Assembly (NCBI RefSeq): GCF_040802235.1 | Contig: NC_133156.1 | Coordinates: forward strand, 28,725,343-28,789,342 | From: Manis javanica | Taxonomy: Eukaryota; Chordata; Mammalia; Pholidota; Manidae | Length of the DNA: 64,000 bases | Direction: 5' to 3' | Shown here: positions 1-10,544 of the stretch, piece by piece | Layout of the letters: every line of letters starts with the position of its first letter | Numbering within the stretch: the stretch's first letter is position 1 | The notes under the pieces: model-generated | Database searches by the model: none | Told to the model about the DNA's origin: nothing | The model's input: the letters and a program-made list of their open reading frames with translations, nothing else | Program-made: the position numbers and the translations under genes

Positions 1-505
1 GTGCCTTGTGGCTGGGCTTGGTAACTATTGTATAGCTTGCCCTGTACTCCTTTCTCCCAGCATTGATCCCATGGGTCACTAATGGTAATGTATAGCCTAT
101 CCTGTATTCTGGCGAACATGTTGTCAGAGACTCCTTTTGTTGTATCCCTTACTGCATGAACTCTACATGTGTCTATCTCAGGATGACACCCCCATATATG
201 TTGGACAGGAAAGTACATGTATGAGAGGTTTGGTCATACGGAAAGCACAGTGTTGGGTTTGAGAAAGTGTTTAAGATGTCTATGTGTACTGGTATTTGAA
301 CTGGTGCCTAACAACCTGCATGTGGGCAAATTTGGGTGCCAACTTCTCGGGCTTTGGTTCTGTGAGGAAGAGCTAGTTGGAGCTGAAACTTCCATGCAGA
401 GTAGCTCTGCCTGGAGACCACTGGGCTATTCATCTGGCTGGTTGCACTTGACATGACTAAACTGCAGCTTAAGAGGAGCCACTTCATGAGACACCCAATC
501 ATCAT
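1..505 (-). pseudogene. env: env: start of envelope surface subunit, truncated by window edge
   Basis: An ATG at 503-505 opens a 65-codon frame whose first 21 residues are a typical signal peptide (Lys-Trp followed by a Leu-rich core and Ser-Ser-Ala). It ends at 308. Readable envelope-like sequence resumes in another frame from about 220 to the window edge and includes HIWGCHPEID and SDPWDQCWEKG, with spaced Cys and Trp as in gammaretroviral surface subunits. The start overlaps or abuts the decayed integrase tail, as usual for env. Only about 500 bases are inside the window, so fusion and transmembrane parts cannot be judged. The assignment rests on position, the signal peptide and composition. 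Confidence 0.7.
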
Positions 506-559
506 GCCTGGGCGCCCGTTTGAACCTAAAAAGCCCGTGTTTGAACCTAGAAAGCAGAA

Positions 560-1627
560 TGCCCATGTAGCATGACTGCTGAGGGCATAGTGAGGATTAC
601 CATATTAAGGCCCTGTCCAGCGGGGTTGGAGGGATTTTGGCTGGAATTCTCTTAGAAGTACCTCATCCCCTGGCTGAAGGATTGCTATGTCTCTTGGGTT
701 GTTGGATGATGTAGGTTGGGGTAGAAGCTGGTCTGCGTGTTCCCTGAGGAGATGTCTCAACAGTGAAAAGTAAGGAAGGTAGGAAGCCAAAGGAGGAGAG
801 GTAGTGGGCAGGCCTGTGTTCAGTAAGAGGGGCCTGCCATACATTAGCTCAAATGCGCTTAGTCCAGCCAGTCCCTTGGGGGCAGCACGCAGGTGAGCGA
901 GAGCGATGCGGAGAAGATCAGGCCATGAGAGCTTTACCTCCAGAGACAGCTTAGTTAGTTGGTCTTTTAGGAGACTGTTAGCCCTTTTGACCTTACCCGA
1001 CAATTGGGGGTGATAGGGTATATGGAGGTTCCAGGTGATATTGAGAACCTCGGCTGTTAGCTGAATGACCTGGGAGATGAAGGCAGGTCCGTTATCAGAT
1101 TGGAGTGAAGTGGGGAGCCCGAAACGAGTGATGATGTGCTCCACCAGCACTTGTGCCACCACTGATGCAGTCTCTCGGTAGGTGGGGAAGGCCTCGATCC
1201 ATCCTGAAAAGGTATCAACCAGAACTAGTAAATACTGGAGCTTTTTATGCCTAGGCATATGGGTGAAATCGACCTGCCAGTCCTGTCCAGGGATCGTTAC
1301 CCTCATCTGGTGGAGGGCCATCTGGGTCTTCAGAGCACCTTGAGACAAGACGCAATGACAAGTAGTAGTGCAGGTCTGGTGCACCTGATCTATTGCCTTG
1401 CGGAGACCATAAGGGGCAAATATGGGGGAGAGAAACTGGTGCATGGCCTCCGGCCCAATGTGTAGAAACTGATGAATTTTGGATATGATATCTCGGCCTT
1501 GGGCTTGAAGGAGGGCAATTCGTCCCCTGAGGTATATCCATCCCTGATCTCCCAACATCCCCCCTTGATGTAGAAGCAGTCGCCATTCATCATCAGGGTA
1601 TTGGGGCAATAGAGAGGGGGAAAGGAA
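560..1627 (-). pseudogene. pol: pol: integrase, catalytic Glu replaced, C-terminus shifted
   Basis: Integrase joins viral DNA to the host. The N-terminal HHCC domain is present: HQFLH (about 1457-1474) with cysteines near 1350-1375, though the cysteine spacing is C-X3-C where C-X2-C is usual. The core has Asp in WQVDFT (1268-1270) and in SDNGPAF (1094-1096). The third acidic residue, 35 positions on, is Lys (986-988) inside SGKVKRAN. The frame ends at a TAA at 605-607 just after RWTGP. Related sequence carries on in another frame to about 560, so a small indel broke the C-terminus. Confidence 0.92.
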
Positions 1628-3425
1628 CAGAACAGAGGGTTGGCTAGACCTGGATTTTAACTGTCGGGCCGTGGCATCTGCCAACACATTACCCCTGGTT
1701 GCTGGATCATTTCTAGTCTGATGTCCCTTACAATGCACAATGGCCACCTCCTTGGGTTCCTGTAGGGCCTGTAGCAGGCAGCTGATAGCCCTGCCATTGA
1801 TGATTGGGGTTCCCTTAGTGCTAAGGAAGCCCCTTTCTTTCCAAATTGCAGCATGAGTGTGTGTAACTAGGAAGGCATATTTAGAGTCGGTATAAATTGT
1901 GGCCCTCTTCCCACCTGCCAGCTGTAATGCCCAGGTAAGAGCCACTAATTCAGCTTTCTGGGAGGTGGTCCCAGATGGGAGTAGGTTTGCTTCTATCACC
2001 TGTGACAGAGTCACCACTGCATAGGCCACCCTTCACACCCTATCACTCCCCTTCACCGAGCTGCCATCCATGAAAAAAGTCAAGTCAGGGTCTTCAAGGG
2101 GCATGTCTTGTAGGCCCGCTCTAGGTTTTCTAAGAGCCTCTACAATCTCTACATAGGAATGAGTGGGCTGACCTGCCTGATGGCTGACGGGAAGCAAGGA
2201 GGCTAGGTTAAGGGGTGGAGAGACTTGTAGGGTTACCTGTGGATGTTCAATGAACAGAAGTTGGAATTCCTGTACCCTTGAAGGACTCAAGGAGGCCAGG
2301 GATTTATGACTCAAAAGATCCTGTAACCAGTGTGGGGAATACACATTAATGGGCTGTTGGAGTGTTAATTTCAGGGTTTCTCGGGCCAGACTTCCCACAG
2401 CTGCCAGGGCTTGGAGGCAAGGTTGCCACCTCCTGGCAGTGGTATCCAACTGTTTGGAGAGAAAGGCAATGGGATGGCACCCCAGCCCCACTGGCTGTAC
2501 CAGCACCCTGGTTTCCACTCCTGCCCTCTCTGCTGTATATAGGGTAAAGGGCTTAGTTAAGTCGGGGAGCATCCATGGGGGGGATGAGAGCAATGCATCC
2601 CGCAACTGAATGAAAGCAGAAGCCACCTCGGTGAGTGAAGTTAGCGGCCCAGTAGGAGTCTCTGTGGCAGCCGCATAGAGCGGTCTGGCCAGAACGGCAA
2701 AGTTAGGCACCCAGTGTCTGAAAAACCCTACCAATCCTAGAAAGGATAGTATCTCAGCTCCTGAAGTAGGTGGCAAGAGAGCTTTAATCGCAGCTGCTCG
2801 GTCTGCCGTTAGGGCTCTAGTGGTAGGAGTTAGAGTTAGCCCGAGGTATGTAACCTGGGGTAGAGACAGCTGTGCTTTGGCAGGGGATACCCCGTATCCC
2901 ATGTCTGCCAGGAAATTAAGAAGGGATGTGGTGTCCAGAACCGAGGCCTCCTTTGAGGGGCTGCAAAGTGAAAGATCATTCACGTATTGGAGGAGAGTAC
3001 TCTCGCCCATTGAATGTCACGAGAGGGCCTCTGCCAGGGCCTGTCCAAAAAGATGGGGGCTATCTCTAAAACCTTGAGGTAGAACTGTCCAGGTCAATTG
3101 TCTAGATTGACAGGTGTCAGGGTTTTCCCACGTGAAGGCAAATAGCGGCTGTGAGTCTGAGTGGAGAGGTATAGTGAAAAAGGCATCTTTAAGGTCCAGT
3201 ACAGTAAAATGAGAGGTACCGGAAGGGACCTGAGACAGAAGAGTATATGGGTTAGGCACTACTGGGTGTAAGGAAATAACAGCCTCGTTAATTATTCAGA
3301 GGTCCTGAATGAGGCGATACGCTCCAGAAGGCTTCTTTACTGGCAAGACGGGAGTATTGCATGGAGTTAGTCAGTACTAACAGCCCCTGTGAGAGAAGAC
3401 GATTAACAATAGGCTGGAGTCCCCT
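1628..3425 (-). pseudogene. pol: pol: reverse transcriptase and RNase H, broken
   Basis: RT copies the viral RNA and RNase H removes it. Readable RT motifs in order: VLDLKDAFF (about 3175-3202), LPQGF, the YxDD box, and FLGLVGFFRHW in the connection. The YxDD box reads Y-V-N-D (2975-2986), so one catalytic Asp is lost. A frame shift sits near 3360 and in-frame TGA codons at 3296-3298, 3017-3019 and 2033-2035. RNase H starts at FMDGSS near 2080 and keeps the acidic residues in KAELVAL and in YTDSK (Asp at 1886-1888), with the HCKGHQ segment near 1730. Apart from the single shift, the domain stays in one frame through all the stops. Confidence 0.93.
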
Positions 3426-3965
3426 TCAGTGAGCCTGTGAAATGAGAAATGGAGGCTGAGAAGGGAAGCAGGATGGGTCTTTAAGGCATATTAAAACCGG
3501 GGTGTGGTGGTTTGCCACCACAGGGGTGGAGATGTCCCACGTGACTGGATTGACAACAGTCCAGGGAGTTGGGACACTCAGGTCCCTGTCATCCAATCCT
3601 CCTTTGTGGACCAGAGCAATGAGGGAACCTAAGCATTCAAAAGGTGGGAGGGAAATAGAGGCTCCTAACTTACAGAGCAAATCCCGCCCTAACAGAGGGG
3701 TAGGACAGGAAGGCATGACCAGAAAGGAATGGGTAAACGGGATGCCTTGGAAGGTGCAGGCCACCAGGCCCATCTCTAAAGGCCTGGAGAGGGTTCCCGT
3801 GACCCCAACTACAGAGACCCTGGCAGGGTATAAATGCCCTTTAAAGGAGGGGAGAACAGAGTAGGTAGCCCCCATGTCCACCAAGAAGGAGATGGGCTTA
3901 CCTGCTACCCACAGCTTGGCCCTGGGCTCGGCGAGGGTGATTGGGGTGTCCGAGTCCAGGCGTCT
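3426..3965 (-). pseudogene. pro: pro: retroviral aspartic protease, active site altered
   Basis: The protease cuts Gag and Pol. It is in the gag frame just after the UGA at 3966-3968. The active-site loop reads D-M-G-A at 3867-3878 where the family has D-T/S-G-A; the catalytic Asp remains but the next residue is Met. The later LLGRDLL segment, matching the conserved G-R-D/N helix, is present. The frame ends at a TGA at 3426-3428, and RT-like sequence continues in the same frame directly behind it. Confidence 0.88.
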
Positions 3966-4064
3966 TCAATCTTTTTGGATGCCCAGAAGGTCTGAAGGGT
4001 AGTCTTTCGAAGGGGTCTGCCCCCCATGGGGCTCTGCCACTAGAGGAAGACCACCCCCTAGTGG

Positions 4065-4178
4065 ACAGTCTACTTTCCAATGACCTTGCTTACCACAGCT
4101 GGGACACTGTTTGGTCGGTCTGCGTGGTTGGTTGGGGCACTTCTGTGCCCAGTGCACTTCTTCACCACACTGAAAGCA
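4065..4178 (-). other. Paired CCHC zinc knuckles of nucleocapsid
   Basis: Two consecutive CX2CX4HX4C motifs in one frame: CFQCGEEVHWAQKC at 4137-4178 and CPSCGKQGHWKVDC at 4065-4106. All eight zinc ligands are kept. Murine-leukaemia-like gammaretroviruses have one knuckle, so two are a useful classifier. Confidence 0.93.
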
Positions 4179-5047
4179 AGGGCCCAGAGGTTTGAGTCAA
4201 TCTTCAGGGACACCCCAACAATCTCCACGAGCCGGCCACAGAGCAGCTGTTATGGCGTGAGTCTGTTCTGCCATTTGGGCAGCTGACCTCCTCTCGCTCT
4301 CGTCCTCTCGGGCATGAAAAACTTTAAATGCCATATCTATCAGGTCTCCTAGAGGGGTCTGGGGACCATCCTCAGCCTTTTTAAGCTTGCACCTGATGTT
4401 GGGAGCTGACTGAGTTATAAAATGCATGGCCAGGAGAGAGGAACCTAATGCTGAGGCTGGGTCAATCTTAGTAAAAGTCCCTAGGGTTTCCTTGAGGTGC
4501 TTGAGGAATTCTGACAGGTTTTCATTAGGCCTCTGGGTAATCTCTCTAAGCTTATCGTAACTATGGCCTTTTGGGCAGTTGAGTTCATACCTGCCATCAA
4601 GTAGTGAACCATGCGATCATGGCATGCCTCACCCTTGGGAGCATTATAATCCCACAGGAGTTCCTGTAGAGGAACAGCCTCCCTGCCCATAGGTTCCCGC
4701 TTATCTGTGGCATGGGCCTCATTGGCACAATGCTGTGCTGCCGCCGTGACACGGTCATATTCCTCCAGGGTTAGAGTGGATTGGAGGACTACATGTACAT
4801 CGTGCCAGGTGAGCTTGTAAGCTCATGTGAGATATTTAAACTGTTTAGTGAACATTACAGGGTTGGAGGGAAAGGACCCCAATCGCTGTTCCACTTGGGA
4901 CAAGTCTGCCAGGGAAAAGGGAACATGAACCTGCACTACTCCCTCCGCTCGTGCTACCTCTCTCAGAGGAGCTATCACATAATCTTGAGACCGCTGTGAC
5001 TTAGAGTGGGTTACCAGAGGGCTAGGCCATCTGGGTGCCAGCCGTGG

Positions 5048-5500
5048 CTAGTAGGACAGCAGCGGGTTTGCAGGAGGGGATGGAGGAGGCGACTTTGGTA
5101 GTGGGGTATACAACCTGGGAATTGGTGCAGAACTTGAAGGCTGGGGACCAGGATATGGGGGGCTTTTATCCGTTTTATCTGAAGTGGAGTCGGCACCTGT
5201 GGAGCAAGATGGCGGCGCGACTGGAAGAGAAGGGGCACAAGATGGCAGAGAGGTGGGAAGAGAACAAGATGGTGGGGAGGCGGGAAGAGAACAAGATGGT
5301 GAGAGACCGGAAGAGAAGTGGAACAAGATGGGGGAGAGAGAGGGGAGGAGGAGGGGGTGAGGACATGAACTCTGAGGAAGAAAGCTGGCCCCCATGGTGG
5401 GCCTGGAGGAGCGGGAAGGGGGGTAGCCGAGATCCTCCACTGAGTCCGTCAGAGAAGAGCCTCCCAGTAATAGAAGTGGTAGAGGTCGGCGGTCCTTGGC
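5048..5500 (-). repeat. Short tandem repeats in the gag linker
   Basis: Between about 5205 and 5330 the plus strand repeats a unit of roughly 30 bases containing AACAAGATGG and GGGAAGAG. The minus strand encodes Ser/Pro/Cys-rich repeats such as PSCSLP. Copies are imperfect. This is an expansion inside the p12-like region. Confidence 0.7.
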
Positions 5501-6200
5501 GGAGGCCTGGGCCAACAAAGCTTGGGAAGGAGAACACTTAACACACAGATCTGGGCAGGCCTGCAGAGTCCAAGAAGCCTGCACATATGGGATTTCACTC
5601 CACTTTCTGCTTTGGTGGCAATAATTAGTTAAGTCGGTGAGGGGGCTAAAATTGAAAGTTCCCTCAGGGGGCCAGCAAGATTGGTTGTCCAAGGGATACT
5701 GAGGCCTAGCCTGAGAGCAAAGAAAGACTAGCTTCTATTTGCGAGCTTCCTGGGACAAATATAGAGCAGCCAAATTAGAAATGAGACACCGCAACGGGGT
5801 CTGAGCCTCTGCTTTCGAGGGCTGGTTCCCCATGTCTGCATCACCTCCCCAACTAATCCCACTGAGAGGAGCACCCAGTGTCCCAAGCGTGCCAAGTCAG
5901 GGGAGACAGCCTGGGAGCCTGGGTGAGGGATGTCTCCCACACTGCAGGGCCAGGGGTGGGTATCCTGGATGCCTGCAGCAGATGGGCCGGATGCCCAAGG
6001 GGCCTGATGCCCAAACCTGGACGTAGCTACGATTTCAAACGGACCAGGTGAAAATGGGTTAGGAAGGGAAACAGACCAGGGGAAACTGAGGGACTCACTG
6101 GAAAATAGTCCACGCAGCGGAGAGCAGGCTGAGGTCCCGGGTTGGGGAAGGAGAGGGCAGGGCTGCTGATGGCTGGTCGGGGCCCAGTGCTCATGCTCCT

Positions 6201-6218
6201 TCCTGGGTTTTGGCACCA
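6201..6218 (-). other. Retroviral primer-binding site, tRNA-Phe type
   Basis: The minus strand reads TGGTGCCAAAACCCAGGA two bases after the LTR end. It differs at two of 18 positions from the complement of the 3' end of mammalian tRNA-Phe, and both differences are A where G is expected, as CpG decay would give. A non-coding leader of about 370 bases (5834-6200) separates it from the gag start. Confidence 0.8.
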
Positions 6219-6220
6219 AA

Positions 6221-6914
6221 TGTAAGATAAATTCTAACCAAAATAAGCAGGTGATGAGAGGCAACAAAGGGCCAGGCAGTTTATTTGAGTGCAATCCCAG
6301 GCGAGGTTCACCAGTCTGCACCGGGACAGGCTGGAGAAGTCGCCCCCAGGCAGACAGGCGGGGAGTTTTTATAAGCACAGGGAAGGGAGGGGGAAATGGG
6401 CCGCGCCAGGGGTAGGTGGGGAATTTTTATTGGCTCAGGGTTGGGTGATGGACAGCCAGAGGTCTTCCGGATGCAGGGGGTCTGCATTCGGGGTTTGTCA
6501 GCATGTCATGGGACTGGAATCCAGGAAGAGCTGTTCGTTCCTTCCTCATATGGCACAGAGCTACTTGGTGCTGTCTACGTTCTGCTTGCACTGTCCTCGC
6601 TTTCCTCCCTCCAGTACCTCCAGCCTTACAGATTTAATTACTTATGCAAAGAGGTGCATTCTGGAATTTAGAATCAGGAAAATGCTTATCACCAGCTGAG
6701 CTCGCATGATTTTCTTTCTTTGTTAACTCCATTCAGACAATGTAATGACCCTCTGCTGTGTTTGCCTTTTTAGTGTTATGACCCCTCCTCCTCCTTTTGA
6801 TAACATCACCTGCTTTCCTTTTGGGAAACCCTCCCTCCTCCACTATAGCTTTTTAGTCCATGTGGTTTGGTGGGGCTAATTCTGCCCCTTCTTCTTCTCT
6901 GGGGGGTGGGCACA
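6221..6914 (-). repeat. 5' LTR of the provirus (about 694 bp)
   Basis: The inner edge is fixed: on the minus strand the LTR ends in TTACA at 6221, two bases before the primer-binding site. The outer edge is a best guess at 6914, where the minus strand reads TGTGCCCACC, giving TG...CA ends; beyond it starts an older MLT1-like repeat. On the minus strand it has a CCAAT box (6429-6433), a TATA box TATAAAAA (6366-6373) and an AATAAA signal (6280-6285) in the order expected for U3-R. The outer edge is less sure than the inner one. Confidence 0.85.
6280..6373 (-). promoter_or_regulatory. LTR core promoter and polyadenylation signal
   Basis: Reading the minus strand, TATAAAAA at 6366-6373 follows a CCAAT box about 60 bases upstream, and AATAAA at 6280-6285 lies about 80 bases further down. 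A transcription start near 6340 and an R region containing the AATAAA would fit. Whether the LTR is active now cannot be told from sequence. Confidence 0.7.
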
Positions 6915-7405
6915 ATATACAGGCCTGGCTAATTGGAATCATGGTGATTGGTTCCTGGATTGGATCATGGTCCAGTCTTCTGGGCCATAAAATGACGCCC
7001 CTGGGAGTTCTGCTGAAATCATTGAGGGTTGGGAGAGAATCACATCTTTTCTATGGGGAATGCTAACTGATAAGATGTAAATCTGATTGCTGATGACCAT
7101 ATTTTCACCTTGTAGAAAGAGCTTGCCTGAGAATGAGTGAACATAGAGGACAGCAGAGCGGAAAGTGTGATGTATTCCTGAGGACATCACTTGAGCCTTT
7201 GGATCCAGCCATGCCTGAAACCAGTTGGATGCAGCCGAATGCAGCTGCCTGAGTGGTCCCAACCAGCACCCCATGGAGCAGACCCATCCAGACGAGCCCA
7301 GCCAGCCCAGTGAGTGTGAATGCGAGAGATAAGAAATTGCTGTTTTAAGCCACTACACTTTGAGTTGGCTTGTAATGCAGCAACAGCTGACTGAAATACA
7401 CATTT
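6915..7405 (+). repeat. Old MLT1-type (ERVL-MaLR) LTR remnant
   Basis: It starts with the GGCCTGGCTAATTGG / GTGATTGGTTCCTGG stretch typical of this family and ends with GCTGTTTTAAGCCACTACAC. It directly abuts the provirus LTR, so the provirus probably inserted into it; the remaining part would lie left of the window. Confidence 0.65.
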
Positions 7406-8100
7406 GAGCAGCTCTGTCTTCAGGGTTTATCACTGGGTGTCTTATTTGAATGAGGACCTCATTCAGTGGTGGTGGGAAGTGTTGGGACCTAGGGTGAAAT
7501 GAGTGGAGTATGAGGTCAGAGACTCTAGAATATCAAGGGGAGGGACTCTGCTTCAGTGATGGGTGTGCCCTGGAGGGCTGGGAATTCACTTTGAAGAAGA
7601 GAAAAGCCAAATCTCAGGAGTTTGATGGTGGGTGGGAAATTCCATCTGAGAGGTAGTCGTGTGAATGTCTTTTGGTCCAGCCTCCTGGGGAGCAACAGGG
7701 AAGCAGAGCCCAGCTGCCCTAACACCCCAGGCAGAGGTGGACACGCTGACAGGGAGTGAGCCCTTCCATGGCCACCTTGGGGCACGTAAGGGAGAAAGAG
7801 GCCTGCAAGGGCCACAGTGCAGCAGGTTGTTCTGAGAGAGGCAGGGTGGGCCTGGGGCTCTGAAATCACCATCCATTAGGTCCTTCCCAGGTTAGAAGGC
7901 CTAAGCCTGGAGAAGGAACAGTTTATTTTTAATGCCTCTACACTCCTGCTTTTCTTTTTTGTTATCCGTTTTTTGGGGGATTTAACCTTCTAAGCCACCT
8001 CAAACCCTTTTCGGAAATGGGTGTGAAGCAGTGGTTCTGAGAGCTGGGATGATCTCTGGAACCTCAGCCAGAGGGACCGGAGCTGACAGCCACACCTGGC
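7406..8100. other. Unique sequence, nothing recognised
   Basis: The open frames here are short and overlap on both strands. I see no domain, splice-exon pattern or repeat family. Confidence 0.5.
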
Positions 8101-8104
8101 TGCA

Positions 8105-8420
8105 CCTGCTCACGTGTGTGAGTGTGTGAGTGCAGTAGCCTGTAAAGTGTGCATATGTGGTCTAAATATATGTAAGAGTTCTGTATGTGATATGTGTGAG
8201 AGCTGTGTAAAAACTAGGTGTGTGTTGATGTGCTTGACAGTATGAATGTGAGTTCTGTATGTGAGTGTGAGTGTGAGAGGGCCTTGGGTGTGCAAGTTGT
8301 GTGAAATTGAGTGTGCATTCATGTGTATGGGTATGTTCATGTGAAAGTGTATGAGCGTGATCGTGAAATTCATGTGATTGTAAGTGTGTCTGGGAGTGTG
8401 AGGGCTGAGTCTGTGTGTCT
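8105..8420. repeat. GT-rich low-complexity tract
   Basis: Interrupted GTGTGAGTGT units over about 300 bases with variable ATG insertions. It looks like a decayed (GT)n-derived minisatellite. The His/Thr-rich frames on its other strand are by-products. Confidence 0.8.
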
Positions 8421-10140
8421 GCAGGGCGCCCACTACTCCAAGGGTGGGCACACGCCCATGACCCAGTGACCCCATCCAGATCCACGCCCTCAGCGCCCTC
8501 CTCCCTTTCCCCGCAGTGCTGGGCACAGCTGGTCATTCCTGCCGGGCCCCTGGACTGCCCAGCAGCCTGAAGTCTGCCCTGGGGGGGGGCTCCTTCCAGT
8601 ACTGGAGCATGGGGGTGTCAGGAGCCCAGGACTGAGAGCATTCTGATGTTTCAGAGGCACTTGTGAAACATTTTCCCAACAGCAGTCAGGCTGAAATCCC
8701 CAAGACTCAGCCCCCAAGGTCACTGGCTTCCTACCTCTGGAATTCTGCTCTCTGCTGCCCTCTTCTGGATGTCTGCCCCCGCCCGCCCCCTCCCCCGGCA
8801 ACCGCAGAGGGAAGCCAACAGCCCCCCAAACCCAGCCCCCATGCAGAGCAGCTTCCCTCCAGCTTTCCTGCCACATGCGCCACATGGGGCCAGGCTGCAC
8901 ACTCCTCAAAGCCTAGGGCCGGTGCTCGCTGGCTCTTTGATGCTTACCGCAGGCCTGACACTCGGTGGATACGCTGTGAAGAGAAACTGGAAGTGTGAAT
9001 TGGTTCAGCAATCAAAGGGGTAGCTGAGGCCCAGACAGGGGAAGCAGTGAGCTGGGTGCACATGCAGGACTCACACCGAACCCACCAAGTACCCAGGGTT
9101 TATTCTGCGCTCACTTCCGTGGGGAGTGAGTGCTGGCCTTTTTCTGCTCAGCATGGGCCAGACTTTCCCATTTGATAGGGCTGCCCCAGGAGAGACAGGC
9201 TGTCTCCAAATTGGGGCAATTGGGTCAGCTGGGGAGGCGGGCAGTGAGGAGCTGGAATCCAGCCTGCCGCTTCCGGGCATCCGGGCTGGTCCCGCTGGAT
9301 TGTGCTGAGCTGGCCCACGCCCGGGCGGAAGATGACGCAGACACAGACACACCCGGGAGTCAGAGAGTGTGTGTGGGGCCCAGATGCCTCCGCTCCACCC
9401 AGTGCCTCCACCCCGATGGCATTGTTATACACCGGAACAGATGAGGGTTCAGAGGGGCCCAAGGCCACAGCTCTGCATGTGCAAGCCTCTCCTACTTGAC
9501 CCTGGGGGTCCCATACGAGTCCTGTGTGCTCTCTCCAGCTGCCAGGAAGCTGCTCCTGTGCCCCTCAGGAGAGTCAGGGCCACCAGATTCCCACCCCAGG
9601 GCTCCCAAACAATGATAGCTTGCCCCTCTCTCTTCCAGTTGTGTTGAATGCATTACAAGGATTCCTTGCCTTGTCCTCAGAATTACTCTGTAATGGTGGT
9701 TCTACTGTAATGCCCATTTTTCAGAGGGAACTGAGGCCCAGAACTACTGAGTGATTTCATAAAGGTCATATGCAGGACTCTGCCTCAGCCCATCCCCTAC
9801 CCACCACCCAGGGTCTGCTCTTTCCTGCCTTACGTCTCTTTTTCCCATCTTCCTCTGGCTAGGCCCCAAGGCACATCCATTCTGCTCTCACTTCAGGCTT
9901 AGTCCCAGGGCCTGGGCTATGCAAGGCAAAGCTGGGACAAGTCTCAGGAGCCTGGCTGTGGCTGGGCATGCCAGGGAGGCTGCAAGGATAGGTTCTTCAG
10001 AGAACAGGAACACAGCTGCTCTTCCATGTGTCTGAACAAGATCCAACAGGCAGATTTTAAATCCTGAAACTCAAGTTTCTGACATGAGCTTGAACTGATG
10101 CAGCACTGAAGAGGTCTGGCCTGGGAATCTGGGCCCAGGC
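8421..10140. other. Unique GC-rich sequence, nothing recognised
   Basis: Several overlapping frames of 60-140 codons exist on both strands, as expected from GC-rich non-coding DNA. No domain or repeat family was recognised. Confidence 0.5.
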
Positions 10141-10144
10141 ACCC

Positions 10145-10275
10145 CCACAGATTGGCTCTGTGAACTTGGGCAAGGAGCTCAGCTTCACTGAGCCTCAGCT
10201 TTGGAATCTGTACAATGGGCATGAGACTGTCCACTGTGTAGTGTCATTGGGAGGACTAAGTGTGAGCTGGCACGG
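10145..10275 (+). repeat. MIR SINE fragment
   Basis: Contains the MIR core pattern 'TGAACTTGGGCAAG...GAGCCTCAG...CTGTACAATGGG'. Confidence 0.75.
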
Positions 10276-10544
10276 GAAGGCATTGCATGAACTCATACAC
10301 TACAAAGCTGCTAATGGAGGGGGGAAGGGATCCTGCTGTTCTGTGGGATTGGGCAGCCCCGGGCCTAGTGTAGAGGCTGGGTGGGGAGAGAGGCAGGACA
10401 GAGGCTGCTGATGCCAGCACAGGTTTTTCTGGTTAGGATGTGAAAGGGTAGGGGAAAGAGGCTCATGAAGGGAGATGGAGCCTCTGTTGGAAGCTGCTGA
10501 GGATCCCAGAAGAGCTGCTGAGTCACGCTTTTCCTCTTTGTCCT

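Larger units (their letters stand above)
3966..5833 (-). pseudogene. gag: gag of the provirus (MA, proline-rich linker, CA, NC), broken
   Basis: Gag would build the virion core. The start is chosen at the ATG at 5831-5833 because it opens with Met-Gly-Asn, a myristoylation signal, and follows the leader. A TAG at 5735-5737 stops it after 32 residues; the matrix then stays readable. A proline/serine-rich p12-like linker (about 5050-5500) holds SPPYPG, a degenerate PPPY late domain. Capsid runs from about 5030 to 4200, with a TGA at 4823-4825 and a frame shift near 4560; the major homology region lies near 4490-4550. Nucleocapsid has two CX2CX4HX4C knuckles, at 4137-4178 and 4065-4106. A TGA at 4197-4199 separates capsid from nucleocapsid. 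The TGA at 3966-3968 ends gag and pro follows in the same frame. Confidence 0.92.
1..6914 (-). mobile_element. Endogenous gammaretrovirus-like provirus, 5' LTR to start of env; 3' part outside window
   Basis: Read on the minus strand the order is LTR, primer-binding site, gag, pro, RT, RNase H, integrase, env start, which is an intact retroviral layout. The RT, integrase and two-knuckle nucleocapsid motifs are readable. It cannot make any full protein: stop codons lie at 5735-5737, 4823-4825, 4197-4199, 3966-3968, 3426-3428, 3296-3298, 3017-3019, 2033-2035 and 605-607, and reading-frame shifts lie near 4560, 3360 and 605. Gag, pro and most of pol otherwise share one frame. The tRNA-Phe-type primer site plus two zinc knuckles point to a class I element near the HERV-H/F group (inference). 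The left end runs off the window inside env, so the 3' LTR and the 3' target duplication cannot be seen. Confidence 0.95.

Noticed and set aside
217-505. 79-codon plus-strand frame opposite env
   Set aside because: Antisense shadow of the decayed envelope start.
3838-3847. CArG box CCTTTAAAGG
   Set aside because: Inside the provirus protease coding sequence; probably chance.
8110-8536. His/Thr-rich protein frames on the minus strand
   Set aside because: Translation of the GT-rich low-complexity tract.
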